This document shows positions 1-7,469 of a stretch of 64,000 bases of DNA, in pieces. The stretch is from Deferribacteres bacterium (GTDB lineage: Bacteria > Zhuqueibacterota > Zhuqueibacteria > Zhuqueibacterales > Geothermadaptataceae). Each line of letters begins with the position of its first letter. Within the stretch, counting starts at the first letter, position 1. The stretch lies in contig JACKDE010000002.1 of the NCBI GenBank assembly GCA_020633675.1, positions 434,001-498,000 of the forward strand, in the 5' to 3' direction. The notes below the pieces were generated by a model that saw only the letters and a list, made by a program, of their open reading frames with translations, was not told the origin of the DNA and searched no databases. Position numbers and translations under genes: made by a program.

Positions 1-1374
1 CCGAAAGCCCTGGCGCAGCTTGGCCTGGAAGTCAAGGTGTTCGTGCCGCTCTACAGCTCGATCAAAACCATCGATCACGGCCTGGCGTTTTCGAGCGACC
101 TGACTGACATGGCCGCCCAAATCGGCGACAAAACCGTGCCGTTCCATGCCTGGTACAAAAAAGACGCGTCTGGCGTGGAGTACCATTTCGTCGATTGCCC
201 GCACTATTTCCACCGCAGCAAGGTGTACACGACCGACTGGGATGAGGACGAGCGCTTTTTCCTGTTTCAAAATGCCGCGATGATGATTATGCAGCGCTAT
301 AGCTGGGCGCCGGATATTCTGCACTGCAACGATTGGCAAGCCGCGCTGATGCCGGTTTATATGAAGGAAAAGTACAGTTGGGATCACCTGTTCAGCAAAA
401 CCGCCTGCGTGATTTCGCTGCACAACATCAAGCATCAGGGCCGGTCGTCGGAAAAATCGATCTATGCGGCTGGCTTGAAATACGATCAGTTCTACCCCGG
501 CGGGCCGTTCGAATTCCACAATTCTTTCAGCACCCTCAAGGCCGGTATCATGTATTCAGAGCTGGTGACGACGGTGAGTCCGACCTACGCGCAGGAGTTG
601 CTGACACCGGAATACGGCGAGGGCTTTGACGGCGTTTTGCGCAGCCGCCAGGATCATCTGGTGGGCATTTTGAATGGCATCGATCCGCAGGCGTGGAGTC
701 CGCAAACCGATACGCTGATTCCGCAGCAATACACTTTCGAGACCTTCGAGCAAAAAAAGGCCAACCGGCGCGCGCTGCTCGAACACGCGCATTTGCCGTA
801 CGACGACAACGTGCCGGTCATCGGCATGGTGGCGCGCCTGGATGAGCAGAAGGGCATCGATTTGCTGACGCCGGTGCTGAACGAGCTGCTCAATCTGCCG
901 GTGCAGTTTGTGGTGCTGGGTACGGGCGAGCACAAATACGAGGATTTTTTTCGCTGGGCCTCGCACAATTACCGCGACAAAGTCTATGCCTACATCGGTT
1001 TCAGCAACGAGCTGGCACACCTGATTACCGCCGGCAGCGACATGTACCTGATGCCCTCGCGCTACGAGCCGTGCGGCCTGAACCAGATGTACAGCCTGAA
1101 CTACGGAACCGTGCCGATTGTGCGCAAAACCGGTGGGCTGGCCGACACCGTGATGGATTACCACGAATTCGACGGCCAGGGCAATGGCTTTTCATTTCAG
1201 GATTACACCTCCTATGCGCTTGGCACCAGCGTGCAGCGCGCGGTTAGTTTGTACCACAACAAAGGCGAGTGGATGCGGATTGTCGGGCGGGGCATGAAAG
1301 CAGATTTTTCCTGGCGCCATTCAGCCGGGCAATACGTGCAGGCTTACAAACGCGCCCAGGCGATGCGGGGGTGA
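1..1374 (+). CDS. glgA: glycogen synthase, GT5 family (5' end outside window)
   Basis: Transfers glucose from ADP- or UDP-glucose to the non-reducing end of alpha-1,4-glucan in the cytoplasm. The reading frame is open from base 1 and the first visible residues (PKALAQLGLEVKVFVPLY) are the usual stretch just after the N-terminal KxGGL motif, so only a short N-terminus is missing and 457 residues are visible. Family marks seen are LHCNDWQAAL, SLHNIKHQG, LNGIDPQAWSP, the C-terminal nucleotide-binding lobe starting at GMVARLDEQKG, and EPCGLNQMYSLNYG followed by KTGGLADTV, which carries the conserved Glu pair of retaining GT-B enzymes. The GTG at 37 is internal and is not the start. No glycogen gene follows it; the next gene is convergent. 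Confidence 0.95.
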   Translation, partial: PKALAQLGLEVKVFVPLYSSIKTIDHGLAFSSDLTDMAAQIGDKTVPFHAWYKKDASGVEYHFVDCPHYFHRSKVYTTDWDEDERFFLFQNAAMMIMQRYSWAPDILHCNDWQAALMPVYMKEKYSWDHLFSKTACVISLHNIKHQGRSSEKSIYAAGLKYDQFYPGGPFEFHNSFSTLKAGIMYSELVTTVSPTYAQELLTPEYGEGFDGVLRSRQDHLVGILNGIDPQAWSPQTDTLIPQQYTFETFEQKKANRRALLEHAHLPYDDNVPVIGMVARLDEQKGIDLLTPVLNELLNLPVQFVVLGTGEHKYEDFFRWASHNYRDKVYAYIGFSNELAHLITAGSDMYLMPSRYEPCGLNQMYSLNYGTVPIVRKTGGLADTVMDYHEFDGQGNGFSFQDYTSYALGTSVQRAVSLYHNKGEWMRIVGRGMKADFSWRHSAGQYVQAYKRAQAMRG

Positions 1375-1545
1375 GGAAGACGTCTTTTTCAGCCGTTGCG
1401 GGATTTCATTTCACTGAAACAGCAATATAGAAGAAACTTCTGAAATGTACAAAATCCTGAATTCATGCAAGTTCCCCGCAATCGGCTGAAAAAATGTTAT
1501 GTGCTGCTTTGGATGTGCTGTTCGAATTGCTCTACAGTTCAAAGC

Positions 1546-3312
1546 TTAATTCGACTCATCTGTCACACTTGTATCAATTACTTCAAAGTTTACGCCATGC
1601 AATTTTGTTCTCAGTTGGTTTATTATTTTTTCTATTCTATTTTCAATGAAAATATCCAAAGCATTTTCGGGCGCAATGTCTTCTCTTGCCCATTCTAGTA
1701 GGTCACTTGGCATCAGATGGGTCTCTAGTATTTTGGTGAATTCTGGCACATCATAATCTTTAAGATAGCTGACGGGATTCTTGTCGCTGATTTTCAAATT
1801 TGTAATTTGAGTAAGATAAGCGATATTCATAAGACTGTTTGAATCGAGTTGGTTAGCACCTCTATTATTATTCACAAAATTTGTAGGAAAGATATGATGT
1901 AAGTTAGGCGTATCGGTAAGATTATAATAGACATCGGACAAAACTCGTCTTTCAGTATAAGCCCAATCCAAGGGTTCTTGATTTGCAAATAAAGCTAGGA
2001 TTGCTCTGGACAATCGGCCTCTTGAACTATAGGAGGAAGTTCTTAAACTGTTTTTATCAATCAAGAATCTTTCAAATGCAGTATCCTCGCCGTTTTTTGC
2101 ATTAATTAAAAAGGTGATGTGTTGCCGCAATTGCGTGGTATTCGTTAACAGATCATTATTATGAAAACTGTTGTACCAAAAATATTTATTAAGAAATTTA
2201 TAATCAGGATTGGAATTGTTATAGAAATATGCTGCAAAGGACATATAAAAATATCGAAAAGGAATTAGATGCGGGCCTTTGAGATGCAGATGATTCTCAA
2301 AAAAGTCGAATAGTTTTTTTAGGGATACTTGTGCATTTTCCCAAACTTCTTCGATTTGTTCAGCTTTTAAATCGTTCAAGTAACGATCTGTTATGTTATG
2401 GATATTTGAATTATCAACATTCTGGTTAATCAAAACGGCGAGGATTTGTAGATAAGTTAGATCGTCAATGTCTTTGAAATTACCTTCAGCATGGTCTCGA
2501 AAATCCTCAATTAGCTTTCTTAAATAAAAACCCGCTTTCTCAGATTTGCCGGGTCGAAAAGTCTTAGCAACTACTATGTCAAAAATATTTAGCGGTTTGC
2601 CAGCTTGATTAATTCTTTCAAAAATCTGACAAACTTGGGCAACTTGTATACCTTTGACCTCAATAAATGATATTCGATAGTTGTCTAAGACTTCTCTTAT
2701 TTGACGAAGACGAGTCCTTAGTGGGTGATCATAATCGGAGTACTCTCCTTTCTGGAGCTTTCTTTCAAGACTCCCAAAATCTTGTCGAACATCTTGTAGT
2801 TTCACAACAAGTCCTTCTCGATATCTTTTCATACGACCAGTATTGGACAACAGAGTCCCACCTCTGTCGTCAATTTCATCCCAAAATAGAAACCGCTTTC
2901 TAAAGCTGGTGTCGTCGATCTCGTCTTCATCTTCTATTGTCAAGTCAAAATATAGGATTGGATCGAAATTATCTTTACCTTCGATTTTTCCGCCAAACAG
3001 GGATGTTAATAATGATGTTGTTCTTTGTTGACCATCCAGAATATATTGGAAGTCACTTCGATTATTTTCCTCAGTGATAATATGTCCTCCCACAGCCCGA
3101 TGGTTTTGAAGTTTTAGATCTGTTTTCCAAACTAAGATACTTCCCATGGGATAGAATCTAAAAATGCTATCCCACAATTTTTTCACATTGTCTTTTTCCC
3201 AAACCACTTCTCTTTGGAAAGTAGGAATTTGATAATTCTTCTTGAGCAAGTTCTCCAAATAAGTATGTATCCCATAATCTGTGGGCTTAATCATGTCGGT
3301 ATAATTGCTCAT
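1546..3312 (-). CDS. DUF262/HNH (GmrSD-like) protein, putative phage-defence nuclease
   Basis: 588 residues. The N-terminal DUF262 domain shows IPTFQREVVW (29-38) and DGQQRTTSLL (93-102), the ParB-like nucleotide-binding and hydrolysis motif, followed by IFERINQAGKPLNIFDIVVA. A C-terminal HHIFP (472-476) with downstream Asn-rich conserved segments matches the DUF1524/HNH-type nuclease end. In known GmrSD and BrxU systems these two modules form an NTP-dependent type IV restriction enzyme acting on modified phage DNA; this function is inferred here. The start has a strong AGGAGG about 7 bases upstream. The gene is visibly AT-rich compared with glgA and katG and stands alone, which suggests horizontal gain. 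No partner methylase is nearby. A housekeeping role for the DUF262 family cannot be excluded. Confidence 0.85.
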   Translation of the reverse strand: MSNYTDMIKPTDYGIHTYLENLLKKNYQIPTFQREVVWEKDNVKKLWDSIFRFYPMGSILVWKTDLKLQNHRAVGGHIITEENNRSDFQYILDGQQRTTSLLTSLFGGKIEGKDNFDPILYFDLTIEDEDEIDDTSFRKRFLFWDEIDDRGGTLLSNTGRMKRYREGLVVKLQDVRQDFGSLERKLQKGEYSDYDHPLRTRLRQIREVLDNYRISFIEVKGIQVAQVCQIFERINQAGKPLNIFDIVVAKTFRPGKSEKAGFYLRKLIEDFRDHAEGNFKDIDDLTYLQILAVLINQNVDNSNIHNITDRYLNDLKAEQIEEVWENAQVSLKKLFDFFENHLHLKGPHLIPFRYFYMSFAAYFYNNSNPDYKFLNKYFWYNSFHNNDLLTNTTQLRQHITFLINAKNGEDTAFERFLIDKNSLRTSSYSSRGRLSRAILALFANQEPLDWAYTERRVLSDVYYNLTDTPNLHHIFPTNFVNNNRGANQLDSNSLMNIAYLTQITNLKISDKNPVSYLKDYDVPEFTKILETHLMPSDLLEWAREDIAPENALDIFIENRIEKIINQLRTKLHGVNFEVIDTSVTDESN

Positions 3313-3932
3313 AATAACCTCCTGTAAGATGCATCATCATTTGTTGTATTTCTTGCGGTATTTCAGACATTACATAATAATAAGCGACACTTATTTCCGG
3401 TATTAAGCGACAGGCGTTGTCGTTTATGAAGGTCGTTTATTCCGGGCAGCTGTAATCGGGCAAGCTTATCAAACATCGCCATACATGCAGAAAACCCACA
3501 ATTTGTCCTCCCTCGAAGATGGACAATAATGCTGATAAATTTCTAAAAATGCAAGATTTTTGTCGTGGGCGTGCACACCTGTCTATCAAGAAGTGGGAAA
3601 GATAGACTGGAATCGGAATGGTTCTGGGTGGGTATTCTTTATTAGAGAAAGAAGGGTGAGCGGCATTGGGGCGAAAAATATACGCAGGCCTGAGAGCGCA
3701 TCGATGCGTCAAGTACTCAGCGCGGCACTTCCCGGCGGCGCGCTGGCATCGCCGGGAACGCGCATGTCAAGCGCAAAACTTGCAAAGCCCGCCTCAACGC
3801 GAACAGTTGGTAGCAGCCAGCTTTCCATGTATACTCCGAGCGCCACAAATCGCCCGAGAGTGGATCGAAAGGCTGCCGCTGCAACACATGTTTTTGGCCG
3901 AGGCGCTGCTTGTTGCAGCCAATCACACCCTG
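3313..3932. other. gene-poor interval with a repeat cluster
   Basis: About 620 bases without a convincing gene. The left end (3378-3445) holds two direct and two inverted copies of a roughly 10-base motif (see the repeat entry). The GC-rich part 3700-3930 has open frames on both strands, but none matches a family I know and no good ribosome binding site goes with them; it may be a decayed gene. Confidence 0.5.
3378..3445. repeat. double direct plus inverted AAGCGACA-type repeat cluster
   Basis: TAAGCGACA occurs at 3381-3389 and again, as TTAAGCGACA, at 3403-3412. Inverted versions (TGTCGTTTAT at 3419-3428 and GGTCGTTTATTCCGG at 3431-3445) follow. CCGG flanks the inner and outer units (CCGGTATTAAGCGAC against the complement CCGGAATAAACGAC). 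Two direct repeats per arm in opposed arms resemble a recombinase or integrase binding site, or the end of a mobile unit. It lies 65 bases upstream of the DUF262 gene. Confidence 0.45.
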
Positions 3933-4130
3933 CTATTCAGTTTTTTTTGCGAGGCCAATTTTTGCCAAAATATCTTCCATCAAACACCATTTGGTAAAGG
4001 CGGACTGGAACAGATTGAGACCCACAAAGGCCGTGAAAAGATACCAATATGGACTCACATAATGTCCCAACGCTAACGAGATCATCACAAAACTTCCTGC
4101 GATGGCTCGAATGTACTGGTTCATGGTCAT
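3933..4130 (-). CDS. DUF2892 (YgaP-type) small membrane protein
   Basis: 65 residues, beginning MTMNQYIRAIAGSFV, with two hydrophobic stretches and the family signature AFVGLNLFQSAFTKWCLME, which closely matches the DUF2892 domain found alone or fused to rhodaneses such as YgaP. The Cys in TKWCLME is the conserved family cysteine. Function is unknown; in YgaP the domain anchors a sulfurtransferase in the inner membrane. GGAGGG stands 7 bases upstream of the chosen ATG. It is a single gene with no rhodanese beside it. Confidence 0.85.
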   Translation of the reverse strand: MTMNQYIRAIAGSFVMISLALGHYVSPYWYLFTAFVGLNLFQSAFTKWCLMEDILAKIGLAKKTE

Positions 4131-4330
4131 GACTCACCCTCCTACCGGTTCAAATTAGTTTATCACTGTCATTTATGCCACAATTGGGCAAACTCAGCCA
4201 AAATTATCGATGTTAAAATGATAGCCGCGAATTTTGCGAATGGCCACGAATAAGAATTTTGCGTTCATCATTCGTGTACTTTCGCGAAAATTGGTAACCA
4301 CAGTGCTCACTGCCGGACACTTTTTCTTTT

Positions 4331-4432
4331 GCCACGGATGAACACGGATTTTCACGGATTTTTTCTTTCATTTGAAAAAGAACTTCTGAAAAATAGCCCG
4401 AAATCCGTGTGGATCAGTGTAAATCAGTGGCT
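4331..4432. repeat. palindromic intergenic repeat (CCACGGATgAACACGG type)
   Basis: The left arm 4331-4364 (GCCACGGATGAACACGG...) is roughly complementary to the right arm 4401-4432 (...CAGTGTAAATCAGTGGC), so the element is a long imperfect palindrome. A half copy of the left arm recurs at 58372-58405. The interval 4131-4577 has no gene beyond this repeat and the katG terminator. Confidence 0.7.
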
Positions 4433-4501
4433 AAAAAATTTTGTTTTTGAAAATTGTCCGGTGGCAAGACCAAAGTTACACTCCAGGCTACGAAAAAATA
4501 T

Positions 4502-4551
4502 CCGGCAGGGACAGCGAGTTTGATTGCCCGCTTGTCGCCTGCCGGTGTTTT
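4502..4551 (-). terminator. Rho-independent terminator after katG (probably bidirectional)
   Basis: CCGGCAGG (4502-4509) pairs with CCTGCCGG (4538-4545). The stem continues inward through GACAGCG with CGCTTGTC, one base bulged. Read on the minus strand the hairpin is followed by ATATTTTTT; on the plus strand by TGTTTTTT. It lies about 30 bases beyond the katG stop. Confidence 0.75.
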
Positions 4552-4577
4552 TTGCTGCAATGCCTAAATTGCAAAGA

Positions 4578-6776
4578 TCAGTCGAGATCGAAGCGATCGG
4601 CATTCATCACTTTGTTCCAGGCGGCCACGAAGTCCTGCACGAATTTCGCCTTGGCGTCATCCTGCGCATACACTTCCGCCAGTGCCCGGAGTTGCGAGTT
4701 CGAGCCGAAAACCAGATCGACACGGGTTCCGGTCCATTTGACCTTGCCGGTGGCGCGGTCGCGGCCTTCGAACACATCGTTCTTGTCAGACGCCGGTTTC
4801 CACTCTGTGTGCATGTCGAGCAGATTGACGAAGAAATCATTGCTGAGCGTTTCCGGCTGCTCGGTAAACACGCCATGCTTCGATTGATTGTAATTGGCAT
4901 TCAAAACACGCAGGCCGCCGATCAGCACCGTCATCTCAGGCGCGGTCAGGGTCAGCAGTTGCGCCCGGTCGACAAGCAATTCCTCAGCCGATACGCTGTA
5001 TGCTTTTTTCTGATAATTACGGAAGCCATCCGCGGCTGGTTCGAGCACGGCAAAGGAGTCGATGTCGGTCTGTTCCTGGGTCGCATCGGTGCGTCCGGGG
5101 GCAAACGGAACCGAAACATCGTGTCCGGCGTTTTTAGCAGCCTTTTCGACGGCAGCGGCGCCAGCCAGCACGATCAAATCGGCGAGCGAGACTTTCTTGC
5201 CGCTCGCTCCACCATTGAATGCCTTTTGGATGCCTTCGAGTTTGTCCAGCACTTTTTTCAGTTGCGCGGGCTGGTTGACTTCCCAGTCCTTTTGCGGAGC
5301 CAGACGGATGCGCGCGCCGTTGGCGCCACCGCGCTTGTCCGAGCCGCGGAAGGTGGAAGCCGATGCCCAGGCCGTCGACACCAGTTCGGAAATCGACAAT
5401 CCCGAGGCGAGAATTTTGCCTTTGAGATCAGCGACGTCCTTTGCATCGATCAGCTTGTGGTCGACAGCGGGGACAGGGTCTTGCCAAATGAGTTCTTCTT
5501 TCGGTACTTCGACACCGAGATAACGCGAGCGCGGGCCCATATCGCGGTGGGTGAGCTTGAACCACGCACGGGCAAAAGCATCGGCAAACGCTTCCGGGTC
5601 TTTGTGGAAGCGGCGCGAGATTTTTTCGTAGATCGGATCCATGCGCATCGCCATATCGGCGGTGGTCATGATCGGTGCGTGCCGTTTCGACGGATCGTGG
5701 GCGTCTGGCGCCATGTCTTTTTCGGCGACATCCTTCGCCACCCACTGGTAGGCGCCGGCCGGGCTTTTAGTCAGTTCCCACTCGTAACCGAAGAGAACAT
5801 CGAAATAGCCATTGTCCCACTTGATCGGATTGGGCGTCCAGGCGCCTTCAATACCGCTGGTGATGGCATCGCCGGCTTTGCCGCTGCCATATTTGCTGGT
5901 CCAGCCGAGGCCCTGCTCTTCGATGCCGGCTGCTTCAGGCTCGGGGCCGATAAGCGCTGCATCGCCTGCGCCGTGGCATTTCCCGAACGTGTGGCCACCG
6001 GCTGTCAGCGCAACGGTTTCTTCATCATTCATCGCCATGCGGGCGAAGGTTTCGCGGATGTCGCGGCCTGAGGCGATCGGATCCGGGTTGCCGTCCGGAC
6101 CCTCGGGATTGACGTAGATCAAGCCCATCTGCACCGCGGCCAGCGGATTTTCGAGATCACGATCACCTGAGTAGCGGCTGTTAGGCTTGTCGCTGGTCGC
6201 GAGCCATTCGCCTTCCGCACCCCAGTAAATGTCTTCTTCCGGTTCCCAAATATCTTCACGTCCACCGGCAAAGCCAAAGGTCTTGCCGCCCATAGACTCG
6301 ATGGCACAGTTTCCGGCGAGGATCATGAGATCGGCCCAGGAGATTTTGTTGCCGTATTTTTGCTTGATCGGCCAGAGCAGGCGGCGCGCTTTGTCGAGGT
6401 TGGCGTTGTCCGGCCAACTGTTGAGCGGAGCAAAGCGTTGTGTGCCGGAGCCTGCGCCGCCGCGGCCATCGCCGATGCGGTAGGTGCCGGCGCTGTGCCA
6501 GGCCATGCGGATGAAGAGCGGGCCATAGTGTCCGTAATCAGCAGGCCACCAATCTTGCGAGTCGGTCATCAATGCGTACAAATCTTTCTTGACAGCCTGC
6601 AGATCGAGCTTTTTGAATTCTTCGGCATAGTTGAATTTCTTGCCCATCGGGTCGGAAAGGGAAGAGTTTTGGTGCAGAATTTTGAGGTTCAGTTGATTCG
6701 GCCACCAATCCCGGTTTGATGTACCACCACCGGCAATGGGATTGTGTGCTACCGGGCATTTGCCATTATCACTCAT
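4578..6776 (-). CDS. katG: catalase-peroxidase
   Basis: 732-residue bifunctional heme enzyme that removes hydrogen peroxide by catalase and peroxidase activity. Visible catalytic residues, counted from MSDNGK: distal Arg90, Trp93 and His94 (FIRMAWHS), the Trp93-Tyr221-Met247 covalent adduct positions (GLIYVNPEGP; RMAMNDEET) and proximal heme ligand His262 (AGGHTFGKCHGA). Both halves of the duplicated peroxidase fold are present and length is normal. An in-frame ATG lies 18 codons further upstream, but the perfect AAGGAGG in front of 6776 and the family N-terminus favour this start. No OxyR-like or Fur-like gene is adjacent. It appears to be transcribed alone. Confidence 0.97.
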   Translation of the reverse strand: MSDNGKCPVAHNPIAGGGTSNRDWWPNQLNLKILHQNSSLSDPMGKKFNYAEEFKKLDLQAVKKDLYALMTDSQDWWPADYGHYGPLFIRMAWHSAGTYRIGDGRGGAGSGTQRFAPLNSWPDNANLDKARRLLWPIKQKYGNKISWADLMILAGNCAIESMGGKTFGFAGGREDIWEPEEDIYWGAEGEWLATSDKPNSRYSGDRDLENPLAAVQMGLIYVNPEGPDGNPDPIASGRDIRETFARMAMNDEETVALTAGGHTFGKCHGAGDAALIGPEPEAAGIEEQGLGWTSKYGSGKAGDAITSGIEGAWTPNPIKWDNGYFDVLFGYEWELTKSPAGAYQWVAKDVAEKDMAPDAHDPSKRHAPIMTTADMAMRMDPIYEKISRRFHKDPEAFADAFARAWFKLTHRDMGPRSRYLGVEVPKEELIWQDPVPAVDHKLIDAKDVADLKGKILASGLSISELVSTAWASASTFRGSDKRGGANGARIRLAPQKDWEVNQPAQLKKVLDKLEGIQKAFNGGASGKKVSLADLIVLAGAAAVEKAAKNAGHDVSVPFAPGRTDATQEQTDIDSFAVLEPAADGFRNYQKKAYSVSAEELLVDRAQLLTLTAPEMTVLIGGLRVLNANYNQSKHGVFTEQPETLSNDFFVNLLDMHTEWKPASDKNDVFEGRDRATGKVKWTGTRVDLVFGSNSQLRALAEVYAQDDAKAKFVQDFVAAWNKVMNADRFDLD

Positions 6777-7469
6777 GCTATTTCCTCCTTGATTATTATT
6801 TGAATGTATACCGAGTTTCATCAGGTACAATCAGTGTGCACGTCGGTATAAAACAGATGATTTTATTGAAATGTTGGATTTTGCGACAATCTGAATAACA
6901 TAGTATTTATAGATGCTTTTTTCAATATGAATCGACAGATTTGTCAGGTTTTTTGTTCTGCTTTCACTACCGGATGCTTTTTCGATTCATCCACACATGC
7001 CACTTCTAAAGGGGATTGAGATATTTATAGAATCACAAGCGATCAGTGGAGTGGGGCTGTCCCAAAACGAACTGTAAGGAATCGGCGTGTCCTGATGCAG
7101 GGGCATTGCGCGCCATCCCGCTACCACATAGTGTACGATCACTCCAAAATCCTGAGTTTTACCCGTTGTGCGAATGAAATAAGCCGTTGATGAGCACAAA
7201 ATGGCCCAAATTGTCATGCCGGAGGCATCTATTTTGCCGTTTCCGCGGAATCTAGCGAAGTTTCCTCACGATGCCGAATGGATTCTTCCTGAATGACAAG
7301 AGTACTATTTCCAGATAAAAACAATGGTTTATCCAAAAAGACTATCGCAAAAACAATTCGCGCAACGCGTTAAGTTTTGGGACAATCCCCTGACTAACCT
7401 ATGGTTTATAACGGTTCTCAAACTCCTGTGATTATACAGCATGCTTGAATCATTTCTACAGTTGGCATG
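6777..7469. other. intergenic region with MITE-like repeat
   Basis: About 690 bases with no supportable gene. The 3' half is taken up by copy 1 of the 204-bp repeat (7164-7367). An inverted pair around GCATGC at about 7440-7470, with a roughly 20-base loop, might end the minus-strand GH106-like gene but has no T run. Confidence 0.6.
7164..7367 (+). repeat. 204-bp MITE-like element, copy 1
   Basis: Begins CGTTGTGCGAAT and ends ATTCGCGCAACG, imperfect 12-base terminal inverted repeats. It matches copy 2 (59972-60175) along its whole length and the match stops at the termini. AGTTTT occurs on both sides (7155-7160 and 7373-7378), consistent with a degraded 8-9 bp target duplication. It has no coding capacity. 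Confidence 0.85.

Noticed and set aside
3437..3926. Several short open frames in the DUF262 upstream interval
   Set aside because: No ribosome sites, no recognised families and overlapping frames on both strands; possibly a decayed gene but not callable.
4524..6071. Long plus-strand open frame opposite katG
   Set aside because: It lies wholly antisense to a clear catalase-peroxidase, has no family marks and reflects the codon bias of katG.
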